From NCBI RefSeq assembly GCF_024054035.1, contig NZ_JAMXQU010000012.1, forward strand, positions 1-64,000: a stretch of DNA of 64,000 nt, in the 5' to 3' direction. Position numbers and translations under genes: made by a program. Position 1 is the stretch's first letter. Each line of letters begins with the position of its first letter. Positions 23,930 to 31,491 of the stretch are shown here, piece after piece. Below the pieces are notes generated by a model. That model did not search any database. It saw nothing but the letters and a program-made list of their open reading frames with translations, and was not told the DNA's origin. This stretch comes from Asaia lannensis NBRC 102526. Lineage in GTDB: Bacteria > Pseudomonadota > Alphaproteobacteria > Acetobacterales > Acetobacteraceae.

Positions 23930-24636
23930 TATTTTCCTCCGTACTAAAGTATTTTCATGTCTTATGCATTTAGATATTTGGCGATGCGTTGCTAACAGGA
24001 TTCAGTATGACGATCTGTCACATTTTTTACACAAAACGCGCAACACACTCGCCGACCGCCCGTTTTATCGTCAATAAAACGTCAAAAACGTAGGACTGAT
24101 TACCCCAATGCCGCCGTCGTCCTCGCGTTACGACGGCATCGAGATATCTTCAGGTTATGCATCTCGCGCCGCGAGAACTTTCTCTGAAAATCCTTTGATA
24201 AAACGCGTCAATCGACAACGCCGTCTGCGTATCTTACAAATAACTCAACCAACAACACCGGTACTTTAGGCGTATGACTCACAATAGATGCAAAACGATA
24301 TTCCCATAACGAAACAAATATTCGAATTCGAGTGTGCTGCCAATGCGCAGCAAGGCTTGCGCCGCAAATGGAACCGTATAGCGCTTTACGATAACCATGA
24401 TGCTCCCAGTATTTCCCGATGACGCACACTCGGTATAAGGGCACTGATCGAAACGATCGGACGGAAGGGCAATACGGCGTCACGCGACACGGGGAAAATC
24501 GCCACGTCCTTCATGGCCATTCGCTGCATCGTGACCGCAGCAAAGCGAATCAAGACCTAGCGGTACCCAACCCAATATGGCTGCACGATCGCAGCAGGAA
24601 GTTCTGTGACGGCCTGACTGTCGTCATGGTATTCGC
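23930..24636. other. Intergenic region with third IS remnant
   Basis: About 700 bases upstream of the Hint gene. The first 150 carry its likely promoter; the rest contains the degraded 3' end of an IS5-type transposase (about 24330-24560) and no intact gene. Confidence 0.45.
24330..24560 (+). pseudogene. Decayed IS5-type transposase 3' end
   Basis: One plus-strand frame reads ALIETIGRKGNTASRDTGKI and then ATSFMAIRCIVTAAK, which lines up with the C-terminal pattern 'LIERFFxKLKxFRRIATRYDKxAxxFLAxIxLAA' of IS5-family transposases. An upstream in-frame stop and the absence of the rest of the gene show it is a remnant. The match is by pattern only and short. Confidence 0.45.
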
Positions 24637-25461
24637 TTAACCCGCATAAGCAGAAACCAGTTCTTCGACATGTTTCAGATCGTCTGGCGTTGCCGGGTTG
24701 TAGATCACAAGTCCCAGATCGGGCCGACCCTCGACGATGAAACCTGAGTATTCGAGGGCGATCACGCCAAGCGTCGGATGCAGGAGCCGCTTTGTGCCTT
24801 CTCCATGGATCTGCACATCGTTCTCTCGCCACAAAGCAGCAAATTCAGAGCTGTCTGCGCACAGTTCTGCGACGAGTGTGTCAATCTCGCCGGACGCACC
24901 GGCGCGTACGGCATCAGCTCTGAAGGCCGCGGCGACAGATCTGGCGAGGCTGTCCCAGTCGAGCTGCATCTCGCGTATATGCGGTGTGCAGAACACGATT
25001 TTCAGAATATTGCGGTCCGCAGGAGCAAGCTTGCTGTAATCCGTCAGAACGGCGGCCGCCGCCCTGTTCCAGGCGATGACATCCCAAAGCGCCGTCTTCA
25101 CGATTGCCGGACTGAAAAGCAGTGCGTCCAGAACATTTTGCAATCGTGGCGAGATGCCGTCCTGAGAACGATATTGTATTTCAGGCGGACGCCCGAGTGC
25201 GAGCATGAAAAGATGCTCGCGCTCGGGATCCGTCAGAAGCATGCCTTTCGCCAGACGGTCAAGCACATCGGGTGATGGCGCCCCACCTCGCCCCTGTTCC
25301 AGCCAGGTGTACCAGGTGGGGCTGATATGAGCGCATTGGGCAACTTCTTCGCGCCGTAATCCGGGGGTGCGTCGCCGCCCTACGGAAAAACCGAATGCTG
25401 TCGGGTTGAGGCGACTGCGTCGATCTCTGAGAAAGGCACCGAGTGTCTGGGGATAGGTCAC
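24637..25461 (-). CDS. XRE family regulator with MmyB-like ligand domain
   Basis: The 274-residue protein has an N-terminal helix-turn-helix of the XRE type (about 8-75; RRRTPGLRREEVAQCAHISPTWYTWLEQGR is the usual block, here seen as GLRREEVAQCAHIS) and a C-terminal MmyB-like, PAS-type ligand domain (ALWDVIAWNRAAAAVLTDY, LGVIALEYSGF). This family typically represses a divergent SDR or oxidoreductase gene, and here an NAD-dependent epimerase-like SDR is divergent with an 87-base gap. It probably senses a hydrophobic or fatty-acid-like ligand. Confidence 0.9.
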   Translation of the reverse strand: MTYPQTLGAFLRDRRSRLNPTAFGFSVGRRRTPGLRREEVAQCAHISPTWYTWLEQGRGGAPSPDVLDRLAKGMLLTDPEREHLFMLALGRPPEIQYRSQDGISPRLQNVLDALLFSPAIVKTALWDVIAWNRAAAAVLTDYSKLAPADRNILKIVFCTPHIREMQLDWDSLARSVAAAFRADAVRAGASGEIDTLVAELCADSSEFAALWRENDVQIHGEGTKRLLHPTLGVIALEYSGFIVEGRPDLGLVIYNPATPDDLKHVEELVSAYAG

Positions 25462-25548
25462 GTCAGCCTGTCAGTCTTTATGATCACTACTATAACAGGA
25501 TCCCGATCTGCGCCATCAGGAAAGCATCAACATTTCAGGATACGCAGG

Positions 25549-26439
25549 ATGAAAGTTTTCCTCACCGGAGCGAACGGCTTTATCGGATCACGGCTTGTGG
25601 ACGAACTGATCGGAGCGGGACATCAGGTCGTAGGGCTTACCCGTTCTTTGGAAGGCGCAAAACGTCTTGAAGCAGCAGGCGCCGTGGCGCATCGAGGCGA
25701 TATAGAAGATATCGCACACTTGCAGCGCGGTGCTGACGAATGCGAGGGCGTCATTCACACCGCCTTCGATCATGACTTCTCTAACTATGTGGCGAATTGC
25801 AAAAAAGACGAGCGGGCAATCAAGGCGCTCGGTGCTGCGCTGTCCGGCTCCGATCGTCCTTTGGTCGTGACGTCGACGACGCTTTTTGGAGAAAGAACCC
25901 CGGGATCGATCGCAGATGAAGACGTGTTCAACGATATGCACGGCAATCCGCGGGTCATATCCGAATGCGCGATCCGCGATCTTGCCGAAAAAGGAGTGAA
26001 CGTCTCGGCTGTCAGGCTGGCCCAGATTCATGACAGGTGGAAACAGGGGCTTATCACCTTCCTTGTCGCGTTTGCCCGGGAAAGCGGTTGCTCGGCCTAT
26101 ATCGCGGGAAGTGACAACAAATGGTGCGCGGCGCATCTCGATGACACGGTGCGGCTCTACCGTCATGCCCTTGACCATGCTGTGGCGGGCGCGCGCTACC
26201 ATGCCGTGGCTGAAGAAGGTGTTATGCTGCAATCGATTGCAGAGGCCCTCGGGCAGACGCTTGGCCTCCCTGTTTGCGCACTCGACGAGCAGCAAGCCGC
26301 TGCACATTTTGGATGGCTGAATCCCTTTGTGGCGAAAAACATGATGGCCTCAAGCGACAAAACCCGCGAACGCCTGAACTGGAAGCCCATAAAGTCAGGC
26401 TTGCTGGACGATCTTGCGCACCTTACGCTTGGGACGTGA
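25549..26439 (+). CDS. NAD-dependent epimerase/dehydratase-like SDR
   Basis: The start was set at ATG 25549 (MKVFLTGANGFIGSRLVDEL), which restores the Rossmann motif TGANGFIG at residues 6-13; 23 upstream codons in the same frame are rejected. The 296-residue protein resembles extended SDRs related to aldehyde or dihydroflavonol reductases (VTSTTLFGERTPG, AAHLDDTVRLYRHAL). The exact substrate is unknown. It is divergent from the XRE/MmyB-type regulator, which likely controls it. Confidence 0.88.
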   Translation: MKVFLTGANGFIGSRLVDELIGAGHQVVGLTRSLEGAKRLEAAGAVAHRGDIEDIAHLQRGADECEGVIHTAFDHDFSNYVANCKKDERAIKALGAALSGSDRPLVVTSTTLFGERTPGSIADEDVFNDMHGNPRVISECAIRDLAEKGVNVSAVRLAQIHDRWKQGLITFLVAFARESGCSAYIAGSDNKWCAAHLDDTVRLYRHALDHAVAGARYHAVAEEGVMLQSIAEALGQTLGLPVCALDEQQAAAHFGWLNPFVAKNMMASSDKTRERLNWKPIKSGLLDDLAHLTLGT

Positions 26440-26745
26440 AGGTTACGCGATCAAGCGCGATTAAGAATAAACTGAATGCTAATTCGATGCATTGACACGG
26501 CGCGGTTCGGTATCAATTCCCCCGTGCTCGTGTCGCAGTGCATTCGTCAGAAAGCGGAGATAACCCCGCTGCGTTCCCACATGTTCATCATACAGATCGT
26601 CGTCGTGCAGCGACGGCTGTACTCGATCCACGTTTTCTATCTGCGAGATACCCTGACAGCCAAAATTTGAAATGTGCCCGGACTATGGAATGTTGCATCC
26701 AAATGTCCGCGAACCGCGTTTCAACCTTTTCAGGAGAGAATCAAC
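26440..26745. other. Intergenic region before small gene
   Basis: About 300 bases with no coding frame of quality. It presumably carries the promoter of the small gene at 26746; I see no clear repeat or operator in it. Confidence 0.35.
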
Positions 26746-26940
26746 ATGCGTAGTCACGATGACGAAGATGGAATGTTCAGCGAGATCAGGAGTCTCATAA
26801 CCGAGCTGCAGAACGACGCCGATCGCCTGAATGCGGCGGCAAGTGCGGAGAACATTGACGAGGGCATACAGCAGCAGATTGCCGGTCTTGCTGACAAGAT
26901 TGATGGGTTGCAATCGCTGCTGGGCAATCTTCTGCGGTAG
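26746..26940 (+). CDS. Small acidic helical protein of unknown function
   Basis: The 64-residue protein starts at ATG 26746 after a good ribosome binding site (AGGAGAG). An upstream ATG at 26674 has no such site. It is acidic and predicted to be almost wholly helical: two amphipathic segments (FSEIRSLITELQNDADRLNA and IQQQIAGLADKIDGLQSLLG) with heptad-like spacing of Leu/Ile, suggesting a coiled-coil hairpin or dimer. No signal peptide or metal motif. A clean hairpin terminator 127 bases after the stop supports an independent small transcript. Confidence 0.65.
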   Translation: MRSHDDEDGMFSEIRSLITELQNDADRLNAAASAENIDEGIQQQIAGLADKIDGLQSLLGNLLR

Positions 26941-27066
26941 TTTCCAGGCCTCATGACAGCGATTTTATGCTTGTGCAAGGTCGCGACAACCGACTGAGAG
27001 AGGTCGATCGGACAGTGTAACCTCGCCGTCAAAAATGACGGTCGGGATAAGGGAATCTCCAAACGA

Positions 27067-27098
27067 CTGCGCTGGATGAACAGATCGATCCAGCGCAG
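27067..27098 (+). terminator. Hairpin terminator
   Basis: CTGCGCTGGAT (27067-27077) pairs perfectly with ATCCAGCGCAG (27088-27098). It is 127 bases after the small gene and 128 bases before the convergent DUF1330 gene's stop. There is only a modest T content after it. Confidence 0.5.
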
Positions 27099-27226
27099 CC
27101 CTGTCTGCTCTATTCATTCAAGTCTGATTACCTGAACCGGACTGCCCGCACCGGAGGCAATCAGCGTGATATCCATACGAAGCTACAGTGAGCTACGTGT
27201 AGATACGGATGAAAGTTTCTTGGCAC

Positions 27227-27520
27227 TCAGTGATTGACCCCATCCACGAGTGTGGCTCGATACGTGGCACCGCGGAAACGGTGTTCACGCGCGGCGCGAT
27301 AGGTATCACTTTCGTACCAGGTCATGGCAGCTTCGCGATCCGGAAATTCGAGTATCACGATCCCTTCGGGCCCCTCCCCTTCGAGGCAGACCTGGTCGCC
27401 GTAAAACACGATCGGAGTCAATGTATGACCCGGGAGGGTCTTTTGCGCGGCCTCGGCATACTGATCCATCTCAGCCTGGTCGATCAGCTTTTCTTTCGTG
27501 AAGACTATATAGACGCTCAT
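27227..27520 (-). CDS. DUF1330 domain protein
   Basis: The start was set at ATG 27520 (MSVYIVFTKEKLID). The 97-residue protein has the ferredoxin-like dimeric alpha-beta barrel pattern of DUF1330: VYIVF strand, a helix, IVFYGD, EGIVILEFPDREAAMTWYES and a final YRAAREHR segment. Such proteins are small cytosolic dimers of unknown function, sometimes next to oxidoreductases. Sixteen additional upstream codons are open but have no ribosome binding site advantage. Confidence 0.85.
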   Translation of the reverse strand: MSVYIVFTKEKLIDQAEMDQYAEAAQKTLPGHTLTPIVFYGDQVCLEGEGPEGIVILEFPDREAAMTWYESDTYRAAREHRFRGATYRATLVDGVNH

Positions 27521-27574
27521 GTCGGATCCTTGGTTAACTGGACATAGGGGCCGGTCGCCTGCACACACGATCTT

Positions 27575-28189
27575 TCAATGCCCGATGTACCGGCCCGGTC
27601 GGTGGAAGGCTATCAGGACGCCACTTGTCGCAACGGCGCTCAGCGCGGAAAGCAATGCCTTGTCCAGCGGTAGAAAAAGCGCTGAGATACCGAGAATAAC
27701 AGCATCGAATGTCATCTGGACGCGTCCGGCATTGATGCCCCGTACTCGTTGCAACCACAAAGCCATGATCCCGGTACCCCCTACACCTGCCCGATGCCGG
27801 GCAAGACACAGAATACCAAGACCGATAATCGTCCCCGCAAACAGGGCGGAGAAAAATGGCTGTATATAGGCGACATTGAGGACGAACGGGATCTGGCCGG
27901 CGGCGAAGGTTATTCCAAAACTTGCAATCATGGTTCGAACAGCAAAGCCCGGACTCATGGCGCGTACTGCGAATAAAAGAAATGGAATATTGATCAGTGA
28001 AAACAGGTTGCCCGGGCTGACAGGCACAAAATATGACAGAAGCAGCGATATTCCCGCCATTCCGCCCGTGACCAGCCCTGCCTTGTGAAGGCAGAGAATG
28101 CCCATCACGATCAGGCTGCATCCTATGAAAAATGCGTAGATATCCTCGGCGATTGAATGCCGCAGAGCCGGTACATGCGGCAACGTCAT
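27575..28189 (-). CDS. YitT family membrane protein
   Basis: The start was set at ATG 28189 (MTLPHVPALRHSIAEDIYAFFIG). The 204-residue protein has five to six hydrophobic helices and the YitT/DUF161 hallmarks, including LHKAGLVTGGMAGISLLLSY and the glycine-rich GVGGTGIMALWLQ loop. It is an inner-membrane protein of unknown substrate. It lacks the C-terminal cytosolic DUF2179 domain that many YitT proteins have, so it is the short form. It lies 54 bases upstream of the DUF1330 gene on the same strand and may be co-transcribed with it. Confidence 0.85.
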   Translation of the reverse strand: MTLPHVPALRHSIAEDIYAFFIGCSLIVMGILCLHKAGLVTGGMAGISLLLSYFVPVSPGNLFSLINIPFLLFAVRAMSPGFAVRTMIASFGITFAAGQIPFVLNVAYIQPFFSALFAGTIIGLGILCLARHRAGVGGTGIMALWLQRVRGINAGRVQMTFDAVILGISALFLPLDKALLSALSAVATSGVLIAFHRPGRYIGH

Positions 28190-28285
28190 GATTATATCCT
28201 GTATGCCCCCGGCTCCCGCCTGCAAGGCGCGCTCAAGAGCGGAAGCCGGGGTAACATTGTTGGTCTTTAAGGCAGAAATCCTGCC

Positions 28286-29935
28286 CTATGCGCTGTACAG
28301 TGTCCCTACCGCCTTGTGGAGGGCCATGGCGACTGGCGCAGCGTCATATCGCTTCATCCGGACCTCAATGAAATGCCCACGTGACGTCTCGTCGTTGCAC
28401 GCCTTCAGAGCCTGCTCAAGCTCCTCTGGCGTCGAGACGGAGCTTACGCCCCAGTTTTCGCATCCGAGTGCCGCAGGAAGGAGATCATAACGCCATTGAG
28501 CGAGATCATTGTAATAGGTTTCGCCGTCCTTGCACAAAAGACGCTCGATGAGATAGCCATCGTTGTTGATAAGAATGACAACCGGATTGCGCTCGAACCG
28601 GGCGAACTGGCTGACTTCCTGCGCTGTGAGCTGATGCGATCCCTCACCCGTCACCAACACCACCCGTTGCGTTGGGGCTGCCATCGACATCCCGAATGCC
28701 GCAGGCGTGGCCCAGCCGATGGATCCCCATAATGTCTGGTTGTGATAGGCGACGTTTTCAGGCAGCTGGATCTGGGCGAGCCCCATCGACGCATTGCCGG
28801 TCTCAGCAGAAACGATATCGCCGGGCCTGAGAAACGCCTGCAGGCTGCTATAGAAAATCGCCGAGGTGATATGGCCTGCATTATCGGGTTGCGGTACGGC
28901 ACGTGCCGGCAGGACGCGTTCATTGCGTGGCAACGTATCCGCTATGGCGATGAGCCGTTCGAGCACGTCGTGCATGAGAACATCATCTATGCGCGTATCA
29001 CCGGCAGTGACATGATCGGGCATGATATTGATGAGGCGATCCTGCGGAAGCTTCGCGGTGAAGGCGCCGGTGTTGAAATCGGTCTGCTGCATGCCAATTC
29101 CGAGAATGACATCGCTACCCTCAACGAAATCTGCCACGGCCTCATTCAGAAGATGCCCGTAATAGAGCCCAAGGTAGGAAAGTGAGGACTCTCGTACCAT
29201 GCCTTTATCGGCGAACATCGTGGCATGGGGCAAACCGGTACGGTCGAGAAAGAGCTGTATGCTTTCCTTGCAGTCAAAGCGTGCGCTCAGGATGCCGGGT
29301 AAAACGCAGCTGTGGTCGCTCTCCATCAGTCGCTCGGTAATGAGCCCGACAGCTTTATCGAGCGACTTGGGGTTACTTTGTGGCGCCTGACGCGGCTTCG
29401 GTATCGAAGAGCCGATCGAAGCACCGGCATAGTCTGACGGAATGCCGAAATAGATCGGGCGCTTCTGAGAAGCCAATGTCTGCAGCGCTTTTTCAACGGC
29501 GTCGATACAGTTTTCAGGCGTCAGCACCGCACGGTCGCAGGTGAAGTCTTTCGCCGCGTTGAAAAAGGCCAGGAAATTGCCGTTTCCCAACGTGTGATGA
29601 ACCAGCTTGTCGGAGCCGAGGACGGACGAAGACGGCATACCGACGATATGAATGATTGGCAGGTGCTCTGCATAGGATCCTGCAACCCCATTCAACGCAC
29701 TGAGTTCGCCAACGCCGAACGTGGTGCTGAGAGCGGCAATACCATTCACGCGCGCATATCCGTCGGCACTGTAAGCGGCATTGAGCTCGTTGCAGCTCCC
29801 GACCCAGGTCATGTCTTCGCGTGCGCAGACCGCGTCTTCAATGGGGAATGCGTAATCACCGGCAACACCGAAAACGTGGCGAACGCCAAGATCGGCGATG
29901 CGGTTCAGCAAATGCTCTATCACGGTGGCATTCAT
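28286..29935 (-). CDS. ThDP-dependent 2-oxo-acid decarboxylase (pyruvate/indolepyruvate decarboxylase-like)
   Basis: The 549-residue protein (start ATG 29935) has the pyruvate decarboxylase fold. The cofactor-activating Glu is E50 (CNELNA), the active-site His-His pair appears in VHHTLGNG, and the thiamine-diphosphate motif runs from GEGSHQLTAQE to INNDGYLIE. It decarboxylates a 2-oxo acid to an aldehyde. It differs clearly from the well-known acetic-acid-bacterial Pdc (different motif context and shorter loops), so indolepyruvate, phenylpyruvate or a branched-chain 2-oxo acid may be preferred. It is divergent from a LysR gene with a palindromic operator between them. Confidence 0.87.
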   Translation of the reverse strand: MNATVIEHLLNRIADLGVRHVFGVAGDYAFPIEDAVCAREDMTWVGSCNELNAAYSADGYARVNGIAALSTTFGVGELSALNGVAGSYAEHLPIIHIVGMPSSSVLGSDKLVHHTLGNGNFLAFFNAAKDFTCDRAVLTPENCIDAVEKALQTLASQKRPIYFGIPSDYAGASIGSSIPKPRQAPQSNPKSLDKAVGLITERLMESDHSCVLPGILSARFDCKESIQLFLDRTGLPHATMFADKGMVRESSLSYLGLYYGHLLNEAVADFVEGSDVILGIGMQQTDFNTGAFTAKLPQDRLINIMPDHVTAGDTRIDDVLMHDVLERLIAIADTLPRNERVLPARAVPQPDNAGHITSAIFYSSLQAFLRPGDIVSAETGNASMGLAQIQLPENVAYHNQTLWGSIGWATPAAFGMSMAAPTQRVVLVTGEGSHQLTAQEVSQFARFERNPVVILINNDGYLIERLLCKDGETYYNDLAQWRYDLLPAALGCENWGVSSVSTPEELEQALKACNDETSRGHFIEVRMKRYDAAPVAMALHKAVGTLYSA

Positions 29936-29995
29936 TGCACTGTGCTCCTTCCATGGGGACATGGCCGGGATACATGCTTTGTCTTACATTGGATA

Positions 29996-30019
29996 ATATG
30001 ATATATCGATGCATCATAT
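29996..30019. promoter_or_regulatory. Candidate LysR operator between decarboxylase and regulator
   Basis: ATATGAT (29996-30002), ten bases, ATCATAT (30013-30019): a perfect inverted repeat in an AT-rich 96-base divergent intergenic region. It overlaps the likely promoter of the lysR gene, as autoregulatory LysR sites do. Confidence 0.5.
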
Positions 30020-30031
30020 AGGGTAATTACT

Positions 30032-30943
30032 ATGAGTTCGCATCAGATCACGTTTCGCGAGCTGTCGCATTTTCTGGCCGTGGTGAGTCAGGGCGGCTTC
30101 GTCCGCGCCAGTCAGGCACTCAATATAAGCCAGCCCTCGGTGAGTCAGAGTATCCGGAGCCTGGAAGCCAAGATCGGTGCGGCGCTTATCCTGCGTGGCA
30201 GACGCTCGATCTCCCTGACCGAAAAAGGCCAGATCTTCCTCCGTTATGCAGAAAGGACGCTGAATGAGGAGGTAACCCTCCGCGAAAGGCTGTCTGAAAC
30301 GCGTGAGGCTATCGACGGGCCGCTACATGTGACTGTGCCCCCGGCTATTGCCTCGATCTGTTTTCCGGGCATCATCGATGTTTTCTGTCGCACCTATCCC
30401 GAGGTAACGCTCGAAATCGACGAGTGCCCGTCGGATCGGCTGATCCCTCGTCTGCGCAGCGGCAGGACCGAAATTGCAGCCCTCATTCTGCCGGTAACAG
30501 AAAAGGATATTCATCTCCATCCGCTCGGGAGTGACCAGCTCTGTCTTGTCGTGCCCGACACCCATCTCCTGGGCGGCGCGCGATCAATACGCCTCGTCGA
30601 CATGCTGGAAGAACGGCTCGTGCTGCTGCGTGAGGATTTCAAGATCAACCGTTTCATTGCCCAGGCTTATGCCGAGCATGGAGCACAGCCTCAGGTCGCA
30701 GGGCGTACCAGCGATATCTATCTGCTTATGGCGATGGTGCGGGCGGGCGTAGGGCTTGGGATCGTTCCGTCCCTGTTATGCCATGGACAATGGATGCAGG
30801 GTCTCAGTACCTTGCGTATGATGGACCCGACAATCAGTTTCGACCTCGTCATGGCCACGCGCAAAAACCATGTCCTGTCACGTGCAGCCGAAGCCTGGAC
30901 CCGCGTCTGTCAGGAACACTTTGCCGACAATCGGCATGGATGA
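30032..30943 (+). CDS. LysR family transcriptional regulator
   Basis: The 303-residue protein has the LysR winged HTH (ASQALNISQPSVSQSIRSLE, about residues 24-43) and the effector domain (about 95-300, with LHVTVPPAIASICFPGII at its start). It stands head-to-head with the 2-oxo-acid decarboxylase gene and probably activates it in response to a 2-oxo acid or a related metabolite. Its start at ATG 30032 gives the standard N-terminal length. Confidence 0.9.
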   Translation: MSSHQITFRELSHFLAVVSQGGFVRASQALNISQPSVSQSIRSLEAKIGAALILRGRRSISLTEKGQIFLRYAERTLNEEVTLRERLSETREAIDGPLHVTVPPAIASICFPGIIDVFCRTYPEVTLEIDECPSDRLIPRLRSGRTEIAALILPVTEKDIHLHPLGSDQLCLVVPDTHLLGGARSIRLVDMLEERLVLLREDFKINRFIAQAYAEHGAQPQVAGRTSDIYLLMAMVRAGVGLGIVPSLLCHGQWMQGLSTLRMMDPTISFDLVMATRKNHVLSRAAEAWTRVCQEHFADNRHG

Positions 30944-31059
30944 ATTCCTGACGCTTCCGACCGGTGTCCCAATGGAACGACATGATTTCAGCCATGCACG
31001 GCCCCTCCGCCCCTCCTGAACGCGTTATATCCATCGAAGGAGCAAACCGGGTTCGCGGT

Positions 31060-31491
31060 TCAGGCTTCGGCTGAGGGATCGACGACGAAAACCATACAAT
31101 TCCCGGTCCGTTCATCTTTCGTCGGACGTATAGTGACGCTTTCACCGATCTGCGCAAACCAGCCTGTAAAAAGACCTGCATAAAGCGACGAAAACCAGAA
31201 CCCGGCCGGTTGCCCCAGTGCGCCGACACGCAGCACGTCATGTATCTTGATCGAAAACAGGTTCCGATCCTGATCCAGCATCAGATCGGCATGTCCCCAA
31301 CCGATACGCGCAAGGCACGCATTGCACTCCAGTTCGAATCCTTCTGTCGTCCCGCATTCAGGCAGCGGCATACGGTGCGCCATACGCAGGCCCACACTAT
31401 GCAAAAGCGCGTTGCTCTCCTCCTCCCCGGCCTGGAGATCGAGTTCGGTGGCAAGAGAATGAATGAATAGAGAAAATTCAGGCGAGATCAT
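31060..31491 (-). CDS. bcsD: Cellulose synthase subunit BcsD
   Basis: The 143-residue protein matches BcsD of Komagataeibacter in length and pattern: LFIHSLATELD at the start, ELECNACLARIGWG in the middle, and VGALGQPAGFWFSSLYAGLF against its 'VGSAGEPSGTWLAPVLEGLY'. BcsD is a periplasmic octameric ring that aligns glucan chains for crystalline ribbon formation and has no signal peptide. Its start overlaps the bcsC stop by four bases, so it is translationally coupled. It is the last gene of the operon. The BcsD identity is by visible similarity, and the sequence is fairly divergent. Confidence 0.85.
   Translation of the reverse strand: MISPEFSLFIHSLATELDLQAGEEESNALLHSVGLRMAHRMPLPECGTTEGFELECNACLARIGWGHADLMLDQDRNLFSIKIHDVLRVGALGQPAGFWFSSLYAGLFTGWFAQIGESVTIRPTKDERTGNCMVFVVDPSAEA

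Noticed and set aside
31330-31345. GTTCGAATCC, a tRNA T-loop-like string
   Set aside because: It lies inside bcsD and no acceptor stem or anticodon arm can be drawn around it.
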